19,986 nt of DNA from an uncultured Zoogloea sp. (GCA_937967645.1 CALBTT010000211.1:1-19986), one strand, 5' to 3'; shown: positions 1 to 7,540, numbered from the stretch's first letter. Translations and numbers: made by a program. Notes: generated by a model not told the origin, from the sequence alone.

Positions 1-44
1 ATGGTGATTCGTGACTGGAGTTCAGACGTGTGCTCTTCCGATCT
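1..44. other. Illumina adapter and index remnant (not genomic)
   Basis: Bases 11-44 read as the reverse complement of the Illumina TruSeq read-1 3' adapter, ending in GCTCTTCCGATCT at 32-44. Bases 1-10 are the reverse complement of index GAATCACC plus the following AT. The same adapter and index appear in the opposite orientation at 19940-19986. Genomic sequence therefore starts at 45, and any ORF that begins inside this stretch has a false N-terminus. Confidence 0.98.
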
Positions 45-105
45 CGGCCGGCAGCTGCGTCAGGGCGCCCGGCATCTCCGCTGTCTGCAGCCCGGTTCCG
101 AGCCG

Positions 106-198
106 ATGAACCTGCTGATCGCCTCGCTGATCCGGATTCTCGCGCTGACCATCGCCATCGGCCTCCACGGCCTGCTGGCGCTGACCGCCCTGGGCTGA
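106..198 (+). CDS. Possible 30-residue hydrophobic peptide or tail of a cut-off gene
   Basis: From ATG 106 a reading frame encodes 30 residues that are almost entirely hydrophobic (Leu, Ile, Ala) and could form one membrane helix. The same frame is open upstream to the adapter boundary, so it could equally be the C-terminal end of a larger gene truncated by the contig end. A second frame is also open from about 47 to a TGA at 107-109, which would overlap the ATG as ATGA and suggest translational coupling. Third-position GC is high in both frames, so composition does not decide between them. No clear Shine-Dalgarno is visible and I recognise no family. Whether it is a gene at all is doubtful. 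Confidence 0.2.
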   Translation: MNLLIASLIRILALTIAIGLHGLLALTALG

Positions 199-247
199 TC
201 CCCGGCCGCCGGGCCCTCTCCAGGCCCGCCATCGGTTCTGCTCCCCC

Positions 248-274
248 GCCCCCGGCGGACTGCCCGCCGGGGGC
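248..274 (+). terminator. Strong GC hairpin upstream of dmmA
   Basis: A perfect 11-bp inverted repeat (GCCCCCGGCGG at 248-258, its complement at 264-274) encloses a 5-base loop. No T-tract follows. It lies between the cut-off upstream material and the dmmA promoter region, so it may end transcription from the left or simply be a stable mRNA structure. Between 199 and 412 I see only this hairpin and the putative dmmA regulatory region. Confidence 0.4.
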
Positions 275-320
275 AGGCACGCGCGCCGCCAAGGGCATGC
301 GGACGCATGCCACCTCGAAG

Positions 321-330
321 CTACTCCCAA
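321..330 (-). promoter_or_regulatory. TTGGGAGTAG box upstream of dmmA, with possible -10
   Basis: The minus strand carries TTGGGAGTAG, identical over 10 bases to the box upstream of tmd at 5248-5257 and sharing the core TGGGAGTA with the box upstream of the permease at 3290-3297. It ends about 82 bases before the dmmA start. A possible -10 hexamer, GATAAC, sits at 346-351, but I see no convincing -35 at the right distance. That arrangement would suit an activator-dependent promoter. The role is inferred only from recurrence and position. Confidence 0.35.
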
Positions 331-412
331 AGTCGAATTTCCCTCGATAACCCTACGGACGATGATGTCTTTACGGAAGTCGATCCCGGATTTTGGCCTT
401 TTGGAGAACAGC

Positions 413-1036
413 ATGAACACGACAACCTGTGATGCCGGACATCGCAGCGAACTGAACGACAGGACCGCGCCCCCCTCGATGCGCAGTCGCCCCACCTACG
501 CCTCGCTGAGCCCCGACATGGCCGGCAGGGAGCATCTTCTGGTCATCGAGGCCGACGCGCTGCAGCCGGGTCAGGCCAGCGCCCTCTCCAACAGCTTCAC
601 CGCCATCGCCGGAGCCCTCCGGACGGTGGTGTCCGGGTCCGACCTGCCCGTGCCGGGGGCCAGCGTCCAGCCCGACCTCGCCGCCACACTGCTGGCCGTC
701 AAGGCCCGCCTGTCCGGCGCCACCATGCAGCAGCGGGTCTATGCCATCGGCAGCGAACCCTTCATCTGGTCGATCCACACCGCCGCCATCGAAGCGGGCC
801 TCGACGAACGGCAGATCCGCCTGTGCCACAGCGGCAGCCTCAAGCGCCGCGTGTGGTGCACCCACTGCCACGACACCACCGAGAACGTCACCACCAACAT
901 CGTGGCCTGCGCCGGCTGCGGCCGTCACCTGCTGGTGCGCGACCACTTCTCCCGCCGTCTCGGCGCCTTCATGGGCGTGCAGATCGATGCCGAAGTCCCT
1001 GGCGAAGTCCCCACCACCGAGGAGGTGTTCCCGTGA
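413..1036 (+). CDS. dmmA: Dimethylamine monooxygenase subunit, DmmA family
   Basis: This 207-residue protein matches the small DmmA-type subunit of dimethylamine monooxygenase. Its C-terminal part has two Cys pairs, C149/C152 (CTHC) and C166/C169 (CAGC), a likely zinc- or metal-binding knuckle, followed by the basic segment HLLVRDHFSRRLGAF around 172-186. The N-terminal 40 residues look disordered and the middle is Ala-rich. I chose the ATG at 413 because GGAG at 403-406 is well spaced before it; the in-frame ATGs at 362 and 365 lack a ribosome site. Its stop overlaps the dmmB start by one base. The role is assigned from the dmmA-dmmB-dmmC order and the C-terminal motif. The exact biochemical job of this subunit within the complex cannot be read from the sequence. 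Confidence 0.8.
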   Translation: MNTTTCDAGHRSELNDRTAPPSMRSRPTYASLSPDMAGREHLLVIEADALQPGQASALSNSFTAIAGALRTVVSGSDLPVPGASVQPDLAATLLAVKARLSGATMQQRVYAIGSEPFIWSIHTAAIEAGLDERQIRLCHSGSLKRRVWCTHCHDTTENVTTNIVACAGCGRHLLVRDHFSRRLGAFMGVQIDAEVPGEVPTTEEVFP

Positions 1037-1989
1037 TGACCGGCGATCAACTCAAGCTGCGCGTCGCAGCCATCCAGGACATCGCGCCCACCCTGCGCCT
1101 GGTCCGCTTCGAGAACGCCGACGCGGGCCCGCTGCCCCCGTCCGCCACCGGCGCCCACCTGCAGGTGGTGCTGCAGGCGCCGGACAAGCAGATCCGCAAC
1201 GCCTACTCGCTGATCAGCAAGCCCGGCAGCCGCGATGTCTACGAGATCATCGTGCGGCGGGTGCCCGCATCCCGCGGCGGCTCGGCCTACATCCACGAAC
1301 AGCTGAAGACCGGCGACCTGCTCACCACCTCCTGGCCGGGCAACCTGTTCGCCCCCCAGCGCAGCGCCCGCAAGCACATCATGATCGCCGGCGGCATCGG
1401 CATCACGCCCTTCCTCTCCTACGTGGCCGACTTCGCCAACAAGGGCATCGATTACGAGCTGCACCTGTGCTGCCGCGAGGAGGAGAAAGACAGCTTCGCC
1501 CCCTGGCTGCCGGAACCGGACAAGGTCTTCATGCACTGGGACGCCGACGGCCACCGCCTCGACATCCCGGCCCTGCTGCTGCGCCAGCCGGCCAACACGC
1601 ACCTCTACGTGTGCGGCCCCGACTTCCTCACCGATGACGTGCTCGAAGCGGCCGAGGCCGGCGGCTGGCCCGACAACCACGTGCATTGCGAACGCTTCGG
1701 CAGCGCCCTCTCCGGCGGCGAGGCTTTCCGCGCGGTGCTGCAACGCTCCGGCAAGCAGATCGAAGTGGGCGAACACGAAAGCCTGCTCGAAGCGATCGAG
1801 CGCGAAGGCGTCGAAGTGCCCTGCCTGTGCCGGGGCGGCGCCTGCGGCGTGTGCCTGACCAGCGTCCTCGACGGCGAGCCGCAACACCGCGACCACTACC
1901 TGAGCAAGACTGAGAGGGCCAGCGGCAAGCACATCATGCCCTGCGTCTCCCGGGCCCGCGGTGGCGGCCTGCTGGTGCTGGACCTCTGA
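1036..1989 (+). CDS. dmmB: Dimethylamine monooxygenase reductase subunit (PDR/VanB-type)
   Basis: A 317-residue flavin plus 2Fe-2S reductase that would pass electrons from NAD(P)H to the heme subunit DmmC. Domains in order: a flavin-binding barrel with RNAYS at 54-58, a nucleotide-binding domain with GGIGITP at 119-125 and YVCGP at 191-195, and a C-terminal plant-type ferredoxin domain with cluster ligands C265, C270, C273 and C303. This order and length are typical of phthalate dioxygenase reductase/VanB enzymes. The start is ATG 1036, overlapping the dmmA stop; GGAGG at 1021-1025 is the ribosome site, and GTG 1033 is a possible alternative. DmmC follows after 71 bases containing a palindromic repeat. 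Confidence 0.9.
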   Translation: MTGDQLKLRVAAIQDIAPTLRLVRFENADAGPLPPSATGAHLQVVLQAPDKQIRNAYSLISKPGSRDVYEIIVRRVPASRGGSAYIHEQLKTGDLLTTSWPGNLFAPQRSARKHIMIAGGIGITPFLSYVADFANKGIDYELHLCCREEEKDSFAPWLPEPDKVFMHWDADGHRLDIPALLLRQPANTHLYVCGPDFLTDDVLEAAEAGGWPDNHVHCERFGSALSGGEAFRAVLQRSGKQIEVGEHESLLEAIEREGVEVPCLCRGGACGVCLTSVLDGEPQHRDHYLSKTERASGKHIMPCVSRARGGGLLVLDL

Positions 1990-2007
1990 GCAGAAATGTA
2001 GGGACCG

Positions 2008-2035
2008 TGTAGGGGCGGCTGAAGCCGCCCCTACA
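2008..2035 (+). repeat. REP-like palindrome between dmmB and dmmC
   Basis: A perfect palindrome with 13-base arms (TGTAGGGGCGGCT and its complement) around a 2-base centre GA. It is the fully symmetrical copy of a family also present at 14046-14072, 16768-16795 and 16851-16876. It lies inside the dmm operon, 18 bases after dmmB and 25 bases before dmmC, and would form a strong hairpin in the mRNA. There is no T-tract, so read-through into dmmC is expected. Confidence 0.85.
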
Positions 2036-2060
2036 ACCAACAAACAAACAGGAGCCTGCC

Positions 2061-3116
2061 ATGACCATTGCCTTCAAGCCCGACGAGACCTACCGCGGCG
2101 ACTACACCTACCGCAACAGCGACGCCGCCATCCTGCGCTTCCCCTTCCCCTTCCCGGAAGACAGCTACATGTACAGCGTCAACATCGAGCCCCACGTGCG
2201 CGGCGGCTTCACCCCGGTGTATGACAATCCCATCGACGTGGACGAGCACTACATCGCCGAATGCCGCGACAAGGCCATCACCCTGGAGCGCGACCCGGGC
2301 CGCTATGCCGCCCTGCCCCACATGATGACCGCCCAGTGGGACGCCCTCGAAATGCTGATGGAATGCCTGTCCACCGACTACCCGGCGCTGTTCAGCCTGC
2401 ACAAGGACGGCGACCACTGGACCTGGATCAACCGCCCGCTGGGCCTGGAACAGAGCTTCACCTTCGGCAAGGAAGAGACCCTGCCCTGTGAGCCCTTCGA
2501 ATACATCACCCGCCAGGTCCAGGGCGACTTTGCCCTCCTCGACCAGCGCAACGGCACCCTCTACCTGGACGCCGGCATGGTCACCTCCCAGGCCGACTGG
2601 TCGCTGCAGTTCGACGTGGGCATGGACTTCATGGAATGGCACGGCCCGGTGCCCCTGGCCCACCAGGCCGGGGTCTTCGAGCGGGCCCTCAAGTTCCTGC
2701 TGATGCTGCGCCAGGGCCAGCCGATGCGCCGCCTCAACTGGACCATGACGGTCAATCCGCGCCTCGACACCTCCCCCGAGACCTATCCGGAATGGGGCCC
2801 CGACCGGACCCAGCTGACCCTCGACAACATCGGCCGCAAGCTGCACCTGCGGGTGGAATTGCAAACCCTGTGGCGCCTGCCGCGCAGCAACGCGATCCTC
2901 TTCCCGCTGCGCTGCTACCTGGCCTCCCTGGATGAACTGGTGCGTGTCCCCAAATGGGGCCGCCGCCTGCACCGGGTGCTGTCCACGCTGCCCCGTGAAT
3001 TGGCCGAATACAAAGGCATGGTGCGCTTCCTGCCCACCGCGCTCGAATACCTGAGCGCCCATGACGACGGCGCGCCGACCCGCTCCGGCTGCGCCGCCGA
3101 AATCAGCACCCTGTAA
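2061..3116 (+). CDS. dmmC: Heme-dependent oxidative N-demethylase (DUF3445), dimethylamine monooxygenase catalytic subunit
   Basis: A 351-residue protein of the DUF3445 family, whose characterised member is a PAS-fold heme oxidative N-demethylase acting on dimethylamine. The product would be methylamine plus formaldehyde, using O2 and electrons from DmmB. The most recognisable segment is FMEWHGPVPLAHQAG (about 190-204), followed by RRLNWTMTVNPR (about 223-234), which match the conserved core. No signal peptide or membrane segment is present, so it is cytoplasmic. GGAG at 2051-2054 sits 6 bases before the ATG. Family membership is clear. Substrate is inferred from the DmmA/DmmB neighbours and the nearby trimethylamine dehydrogenase. 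I did not identify the heme ligand with confidence. Confidence 0.88.
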   Translation: MTIAFKPDETYRGDYTYRNSDAAILRFPFPFPEDSYMYSVNIEPHVRGGFTPVYDNPIDVDEHYIAECRDKAITLERDPGRYAALPHMMTAQWDALEMLMECLSTDYPALFSLHKDGDHWTWINRPLGLEQSFTFGKEETLPCEPFEYITRQVQGDFALLDQRNGTLYLDAGMVTSQADWSLQFDVGMDFMEWHGPVPLAHQAGVFERALKFLLMLRQGQPMRRLNWTMTVNPRLDTSPETYPEWGPDRTQLTLDNIGRKLHLRVELQTLWRLPRSNAILFPLRCYLASLDELVRVPKWGRRLHRVLSTLPRELAEYKGMVRFLPTALEYLSAHDDGAPTRSGCAAEISTL

Positions 3117-3146
3117 TCCCCACCCGGCGCGTCATGCGCTCGATCC

Positions 3147-3186
3147 GGCAGCAGGCCCCGCCATAAGGCAGGCCTGCTGCCTTTTT
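3147..3186 (+). terminator. Rho-independent terminator after dmmC
   Basis: A perfect 11-bp stem (GGCAGCAGGCC at 3147-3157, complement at 3171-3181) with a 13-base loop is followed by TTTTT at 3182-3186. It starts 30 bases after the dmmC stop, so dmmABC probably ends here and the permease has its own promoter in the AT-richer stretch 3190-3340. Confidence 0.9.
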
Positions 3187-3289
3187 GCCGTCCACACGCC
3201 ATCCGGTATTTGCCTTCTTATTTCTCCTTATTCCGGATTCTTTCAATTTCCTGTCACGGCAATTAAAAGAATCCATTTGTCTTATTTGG

Positions 3290-3312
3290 TGGGAGTACCA
3301 CCAAAGTATGAT
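3290..3312 (+). promoter_or_regulatory. TGGGAGTA box and candidate -10 upstream of the permease
   Basis: TGGGAGTA at 3290-3297 lies inside a perfect small inverted repeat, GGTGG-N5-CCACC (3288-3302). A good -10 hexamer, TATGAT, follows at 3307-3312, so the box would overlap the -35 region. The same core precedes dmmA and tmd. The surroundings (3225-3310) are clearly more AT-rich than the genes, as expected of a promoter. Function is inferred from recurrence and position. Confidence 0.4.
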
Positions 3313-3413
3313 TGTGATGCGCCGCACCATGATCGAAATTGATGAAATCGGGCCGGCCATTCAATTCCCGCCGCCGACACATTTCAATTCCGTCAAAAAC
3401 CGACATCCCCATC

Positions 3414-3428
3414 AGGAGAATTAAATTG
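3414..3428 (+). promoter_or_regulatory. Ribosome binding site deciding a TTG start for the permease
   Basis: AGGAG at 3414-3418 is followed after 7 bases by TTG at 3426-3428, in frame with the permease. The only upstream in-frame ATGs, near 3339, have no ribosome site and would add an atypical polar, basic leader of about 29 residues. TTG is therefore the preferred start. Confidence 0.7.
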
Positions 3429-5141
3429 GCTCATTCGGCAGAAATCGTCGATGCCATCACCGCAGATTTATCGGATGATGTGCTCGCGCAACAGGCCAGC
3501 CTGCATCGCAAGATCGACTGGCGCGGCGCCTTCTGGGTGGCCAGCGGCGTACCCGCCCTGGTCCTCTTTTCCATCGGCGCCATTGCCGCCACCGTCGGCA
3601 AGCCCTCGTGGCTGGTGTGGATGATCTCCATCGGCTTCGGCTTCATCCAGGCCTTCACCTACGCCGAGATCGCCGGCCTCTTCCCCCACAAATCCGGCGG
3701 AGCCTCGGTGTATGGCGCCGTGGCCTGGGTGCGCTACAGCAAGTTCGTGGCGCCCGTCTCGGTGTGGTGCAACTGGTTCGCCTGGTCGCCGGTGCTGGCC
3801 ATCGGCTCGGGCCTGGCGGCGGGTTACATCCTCAGCGCCCTGTTCCCGGCCGACGCGGCCATCAACACCTGGCAGATCACCCTGCTCGACCTCAGCGCCA
3901 TCAAGGACGGCCTGTCCCTGCGCATCAACGCCACCTTCGTGCTCGGCGCCATGGTGCTGCTCACCGTGTTCGGCATCCAGCACGGCGGCATCCTGCGCTC
4001 GGCCAAGACCACCATGATCCTCGGCGTCAGCGCCCTCATCCCGCTGATGCTGATCGGCCTGATCCCGCTGCTCACCGGTGACGCCCCCAGCGCCCACTTC
4101 TTCCCCCTCGCCCCCCTGTCCCACGACCCCAATGGCAAGGTCATCGACGGCGCCTGGGACACCGCCGGCTGGACCCTGATGGCGGGCGGCCTGTTCATCG
4201 CAGCGTGGTCCACCTACGGCTTCGAGACGGCGGTCTGCTACACCCGCGAGTTCAAGAACCCCAAGACCGACACCTTCAAGGCCATCTTCTTCTCCGGCCT
4301 GCTCTGTATCGCCGTGTTCACCCTCGTTCCGCTGGCCTTCCAGGGCCACCTGGGCCTCGGCCAGATGGTCACCCCGGCGGTGGTGGACGCCAACGGCGTG
4401 GTCACCACCCCGGCGGTCTACGACGGCATGCTGGCACCGGACATCTACAGCGGCATGGGCGTGGCGGCGGCCATGTCGGGCATGATCGGCGGCGGCAAGC
4501 TGATCGAGGCGGTGATGATGGTGATGCTGGTGCTGGCCCTGATGCTCTCCATCATGACCTCCATGGCCGGCTCCTCGCGCACCCTCTACCAGGCCTCGGT
4601 GGACGGCTGGCTGCCCAAGTACCTGTCCCACGTGAATGAGCACGGCGCGCCCACCCCGGCGATGTGGACCGACCTGGGCTTCAACCTGCTCCTGCTGCTG
4701 CTCTCCGACTACGTCTTCGTGCTGGCCGCCTCCAACGTCGGCTACATCATGTTCAACTTCCTCAACCTGCACTCCGGCTGGATCCACCGCCTCGACCGCC
4801 CGAACTGGGACCGCCCCTACAAGGCCCCCACCGTGCTGCTGGTGCTCGGCGGCCTGCTCGGCTTCGTCAACCTGGCCCTGATGGGCATGGGCGCCGACAT
4901 CTGGGGCGAAGGCACCCTCAAGGCCGGCCTGCTCTTCGCGGCGCTGATCATCCCGGTCTTCATCTACCGCCATTTCATCCAGGACAAGGGCGTCTTCCCG
5001 GCCACCATGCTGGATGACATGCACCTCTCGGCGGACGAGGAAGGCGTCTCCAACCGGGCCGGCATCCTGCCCTATCTCACCCTGGCCGCAGGCGTGGGCA
5101 TCGTGTGGTTCTTCCACCACCTGGCCACCAGCGGTAGCTGA
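3426..5141 (+). CDS. APC-superfamily permease, candidate methylamine transporter
   Basis: From the TTG start this is 571 residues, with about 12 hydrophobic segments and a hydrophilic N-terminus of roughly 35 residues. Family marks are the unwound first helix (SGVPALVLFSIGA, about 40-52), the GGASVYG loop near 91-97, and STYGFETAVCYTREFKNPK near 262-280 in the sixth helix region, typical of amino acid-polyamine-organocation transporters. It is a cytoplasmic-membrane importer by family. Trimethylamine or another methylated amine as substrate is inferred only from its position between dmmABC and tmd. It has its own promoter region, is preceded by the dmmC terminator, and is followed by a hairpin at 5166-5197. 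An amino acid or polyamine substrate cannot be excluded. Confidence 0.85.
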   Translation: MAHSAEIVDAITADLSDDVLAQQASLHRKIDWRGAFWVASGVPALVLFSIGAIAATVGKPSWLVWMISIGFGFIQAFTYAEIAGLFPHKSGGASVYGAVAWVRYSKFVAPVSVWCNWFAWSPVLAIGSGLAAGYILSALFPADAAINTWQITLLDLSAIKDGLSLRINATFVLGAMVLLTVFGIQHGGILRSAKTTMILGVSALIPLMLIGLIPLLTGDAPSAHFFPLAPLSHDPNGKVIDGAWDTAGWTLMAGGLFIAAWSTYGFETAVCYTREFKNPKTDTFKAIFFSGLLCIAVFTLVPLAFQGHLGLGQMVTPAVVDANGVVTTPAVYDGMLAPDIYSGMGVAAAMSGMIGGGKLIEAVMMVMLVLALMLSIMTSMAGSSRTLYQASVDGWLPKYLSHVNEHGAPTPAMWTDLGFNLLLLLLSDYVFVLAASNVGYIMFNFLNLHSGWIHRLDRPNWDRPYKAPTVLLVLGGLLGFVNLALMGMGADIWGEGTLKAGLLFAALIIPVFIYRHFIQDKGVFPATMLDDMHLSADEEGVSNRAGILPYLTLAAGVGIVWFFHHLATSGS

Positions 5142-5165
5142 TCCGCGCCCTCGGGCGCCGGCACA

Positions 5166-5197
5166 CGGAATCGGGCGGCTGCGGTCGCCCGTTTCCG
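5166..5197 (+). terminator. Hairpin after the permease gene
   Basis: A 12-bp stem with one mismatch (CGGAATCGGGCG at 5166-5177 against 5186-5197) and an 8-base loop lies 24 bases after the permease stop. No T-run follows directly, so it is a weak terminator candidate, but its position before the tmd promoter fits separation of the two transcripts. Confidence 0.45.
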
Positions 5198-5247
5198 TTC
5201 ACGCCCGCTTCACCGCAAAAACCACACCAGCGTGAGGGTCTAATCCC

Positions 5248-5257
5248 TTGGGAGTAG
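5248..5257 (+). promoter_or_regulatory. TTGGGAGTAG box upstream of tmd
   Basis: A ten-base match, in the opposite orientation, to the box before dmmA (321-330), sharing its core with the box before the permease. It ends 13 bases upstream of the -35 hexamer of the tmd promoter, centred near -54 from the likely transcription start, a usual place for an activator site. No regulator gene for the locus is in the window. Confidence 0.4.
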
Positions 5258-5270
5258 TGCGCTTGGAGAA

Positions 5271-5299
5271 TTGGCCCATCCCCCCGCCGTTTCGATAAT
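5271..5299 (+). promoter_or_regulatory. Sigma-70-type promoter of tmd
   Basis: TTGGCC at 5271-5276 (4 of 6 matches to the -35 consensus) and GATAAT at 5294-5299 (5 of 6 to the -10) are separated by exactly 17 bases. Transcription would start near 5306, leaving a leader of about 40 bases before tmd. Confidence 0.55.
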
Positions 5300-5347
5300 T
5301 CCCCACGCGTCAGTACCTCACTCACATCCCACCGGAGACTCAGCCAA

Positions 5348-7540
5348 ATGGCACGCGACCCGAAGCACGACATCCTGTTCGAGCCCATCCAGATCGGCCC
5401 CAAGACCCTGCGCAACCGCTTCTACCAGGTGCCCCACTGCATCGGTGCCGGCTCCGACCGGCCCGGCTTCCAGGCCGCCCACCGCTCCATGAAAGCCGAA
5501 GGCGGCTGGGGCGCGATGAACACCGAGTACTGCTCCATCCACCCGGAATCCGACGACATCCACCGGGTCTCCGCCCGCATCTGGGACGAAGGCGACGTGC
5601 GCAACCTCAAGGCCATGACCGACGAAGTGCACAAGCACGGCGCCCTGGCCGGCATCGAGCTGTGGTACGGCGGCGCCCACGCCCCCTGCCTGGAATCCCG
5701 CGCCACCCCGCGCGGCCCGAGCCAGTACGCCTCCGAATTCGAAACCCTCACCTACTGCAAGGAGATGGACCTGGCCGACATCGCCATGGTCCAGCAGTAC
5801 TACGTGGATGCCGCCCTGCGCGCCCGTGACGCCGGCTTCGACATCATCTACGTGTACGGCGCCCACTCCTACCTGCCGCTGCAGTTCCTCTCCCCGTACT
5901 ACAACAAGCGCACCGACCAGTACGGCGGCTCCCTGGAGAACCGCGCCCGCTTCTGGCTGGAAACCCTCGAGAAGGTCCGCAACGCCGTCGGCAAGGACTG
6001 CGCCATCGCCACCCGCTTCGCGGTGGACACCCTCTACGGCCCCGGCGGCATCGAGGTCGAGAAGGACGGCATGCGCTTCGTCGAGCTGGCCGACCCGCTG
6101 GTGGACCTGTGGGACGTGGATGTGGGCGACATCGCCGAATGGGGCGAGGACGCCGGCCCCTCGCGCTTCTTCCTGCAGGGCCACCAGGTGCCCTGGACCC
6201 GCTTCATCAAGCAGGTCTCCAAGAAGCCGGTGCTGGGCGTGGGCCGCTTCACCGACCCCGAGAAGATGGTCGAGATCGTCACCAAGGGCTACGCCGACAT
6301 CATCGGTGCCGCCCGCCCCTCCATCGCCGACCCCTTCCTGCCCAAGAAGATCGAAGAAGGCCGCGTGGATGACGTGCGCACCTGCATCGGCTGCAACGTG
6401 TGCATCTCCCGCTGGGAGATCGGCGGCCCCCCGATGATCTGCACTCAGAACGCCACCGCCGGCGAGGAATACCGCCGCGGCTGGCACCCCGAGAAGTTCG
6501 CCAGGAAGGGCAGCGAAGACTCCGTGCTGGTGGTCGGCGCCGGCCCCTCCGGCTCCGAGTGCGCCCGGGTGCTGATGGAGCGCGGCTACGCGGTGCACCT
6601 CTACGACACCGCCGAGAAGATCGGCGGCCACCTCAACAGCATCACCACCCTGCCCGGCCTCGGCGAGTGGAGCTACCACCGCGACTACCGCGAGACCCAG
6701 CTCACCAAGCTGGTCCGCAAGAACAAGGCCTCGCAGATCGCCCTCGGCCAGAAGCCCCTCACCGCCGACGAGGTGCTGGAATACGGCGCCGAGAAGGTGG
6801 TCATCGCCACCGGCTCCCGCTGGAACACCGACGGCACCAACTGCCTGACCCACGACCCGATCCCCGGCGCCGACGCCAGCCTGCCCGACCAGCTCACCCC
6901 CGAGCAGGTCATCGCCGGCACCAAGCCCATCGGCAAGCGCGTGGTCATCCTCAACGCCGACACCTACTTCATGGCCCCCAGCCTGGCCGAGAAGCTGGCC
7001 AGCGCCGGCCACGAAGTGACCATCGTGTCGGGCGTGCATCTGGCCAACTACATGCACTTCACCCTCGAGTACCCCAACATGATGCGCCGCCTGCACGAGC
7101 TGGGCGTCGAGGAGCTGGGCGACCACTTCTGCAGCCGCATCGAACCGGGCCGGCTGGAGATCTACAACATCTGGGGCGACGGCTCCCGGCGCAGCTACCG
7201 CGGCCCCGGCGTGTCGCCGCGCGACGCCAACAAGACCCACCGCTGGCTGGAGTTCGACAGCCTCATCCTGGTGACCGGCCGCACGTCCAACGACAGCCTG
7301 TTCCGCGAGCTCAAGGCCCGTGAATCCGAGTGGGCCGCCAACGACATCAAGGGTGTCTACCTCATCGGCGACGCCGAGGCCCCGCGCCTCATCGCCGACG
7401 CCACCTTCACCGGCCACCGCCTGGCCCGCGAGATCGAGGAGGCCAACGCCCAATACCCGCTGCCCTACAAGCGCGAGGTATCGGTGTGGGGCACGCCCTA
7501 CCTGCCGGGCGGCGATTCGAGCATCCAGTACAAGGTCTGA
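5348..7540 (+). CDS. tmd: Trimethylamine dehydrogenase
   Basis: A 730-residue cytoplasmic iron-sulfur flavoprotein that oxidises trimethylamine to dimethylamine and formaldehyde, passing electrons to ETF. Its length equals the Methylophilus enzyme with its initiator Met. The N-terminal barrel has C31, which binds 6-S-cysteinyl FMN (HCIGAG), the substrate bowl Y61, W265 and W356, and the catalytic set Y170, H173 and D268. The 4Fe-4S ligands are C346, C349, C352 and C365. A nucleotide-binding fold follows, with GAGPSG at 397-402. Y61 is the key position: dimethylamine dehydrogenase has Gln there, so trimethylamine is the predicted substrate. The ETF-docking Tyr is kept (Y443), while Val344 of the known enzyme is Thr here. 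GGAG at 5334-5337 serves the ATG. The electron-transfer genes follow in the same orientation. Confidence 0.97.
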   Translation: MARDPKHDILFEPIQIGPKTLRNRFYQVPHCIGAGSDRPGFQAAHRSMKAEGGWGAMNTEYCSIHPESDDIHRVSARIWDEGDVRNLKAMTDEVHKHGALAGIELWYGGAHAPCLESRATPRGPSQYASEFETLTYCKEMDLADIAMVQQYYVDAALRARDAGFDIIYVYGAHSYLPLQFLSPYYNKRTDQYGGSLENRARFWLETLEKVRNAVGKDCAIATRFAVDTLYGPGGIEVEKDGMRFVELADPLVDLWDVDVGDIAEWGEDAGPSRFFLQGHQVPWTRFIKQVSKKPVLGVGRFTDPEKMVEIVTKGYADIIGAARPSIADPFLPKKIEEGRVDDVRTCIGCNVCISRWEIGGPPMICTQNATAGEEYRRGWHPEKFARKGSEDSVLVVGAGPSGSECARVLMERGYAVHLYDTAEKIGGHLNSITTLPGLGEWSYHRDYRETQLTKLVRKNKASQIALGQKPLTADEVLEYGAEKVVIATGSRWNTDGTNCLTHDPIPGADASLPDQLTPEQVIAGTKPIGKRVVILNADTYFMAPSLAEKLASAGHEVTIVSGVHLANYMHFTLEYPNMMRRLHELGVEELGDHFCSRIEPGRLEIYNIWGDGSRRSYRGPGVSPRDANKTHRWLEFDSLILVTGRTSNDSLFRELKARESEWAANDIKGVYLIGDAEAPRLIADATFTGHRLAREIEEANAQYPLPYKREVSVWGTPYLPGGDSSIQYKV

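Noticed and set aside
1..350. Frames beginning MVIRDWSSDV..., MLFRSR... and a minus-strand frame ending EIGRAHV
   Set aside because: Their ends are translated adapter; the rest shows no consistent coding signal.
823..1035. Longer start for dmmB inside dmmA
   Set aside because: The extra residues are a shadow of dmmA; ATG 1036 has a ribosome site and gives the normal family length.
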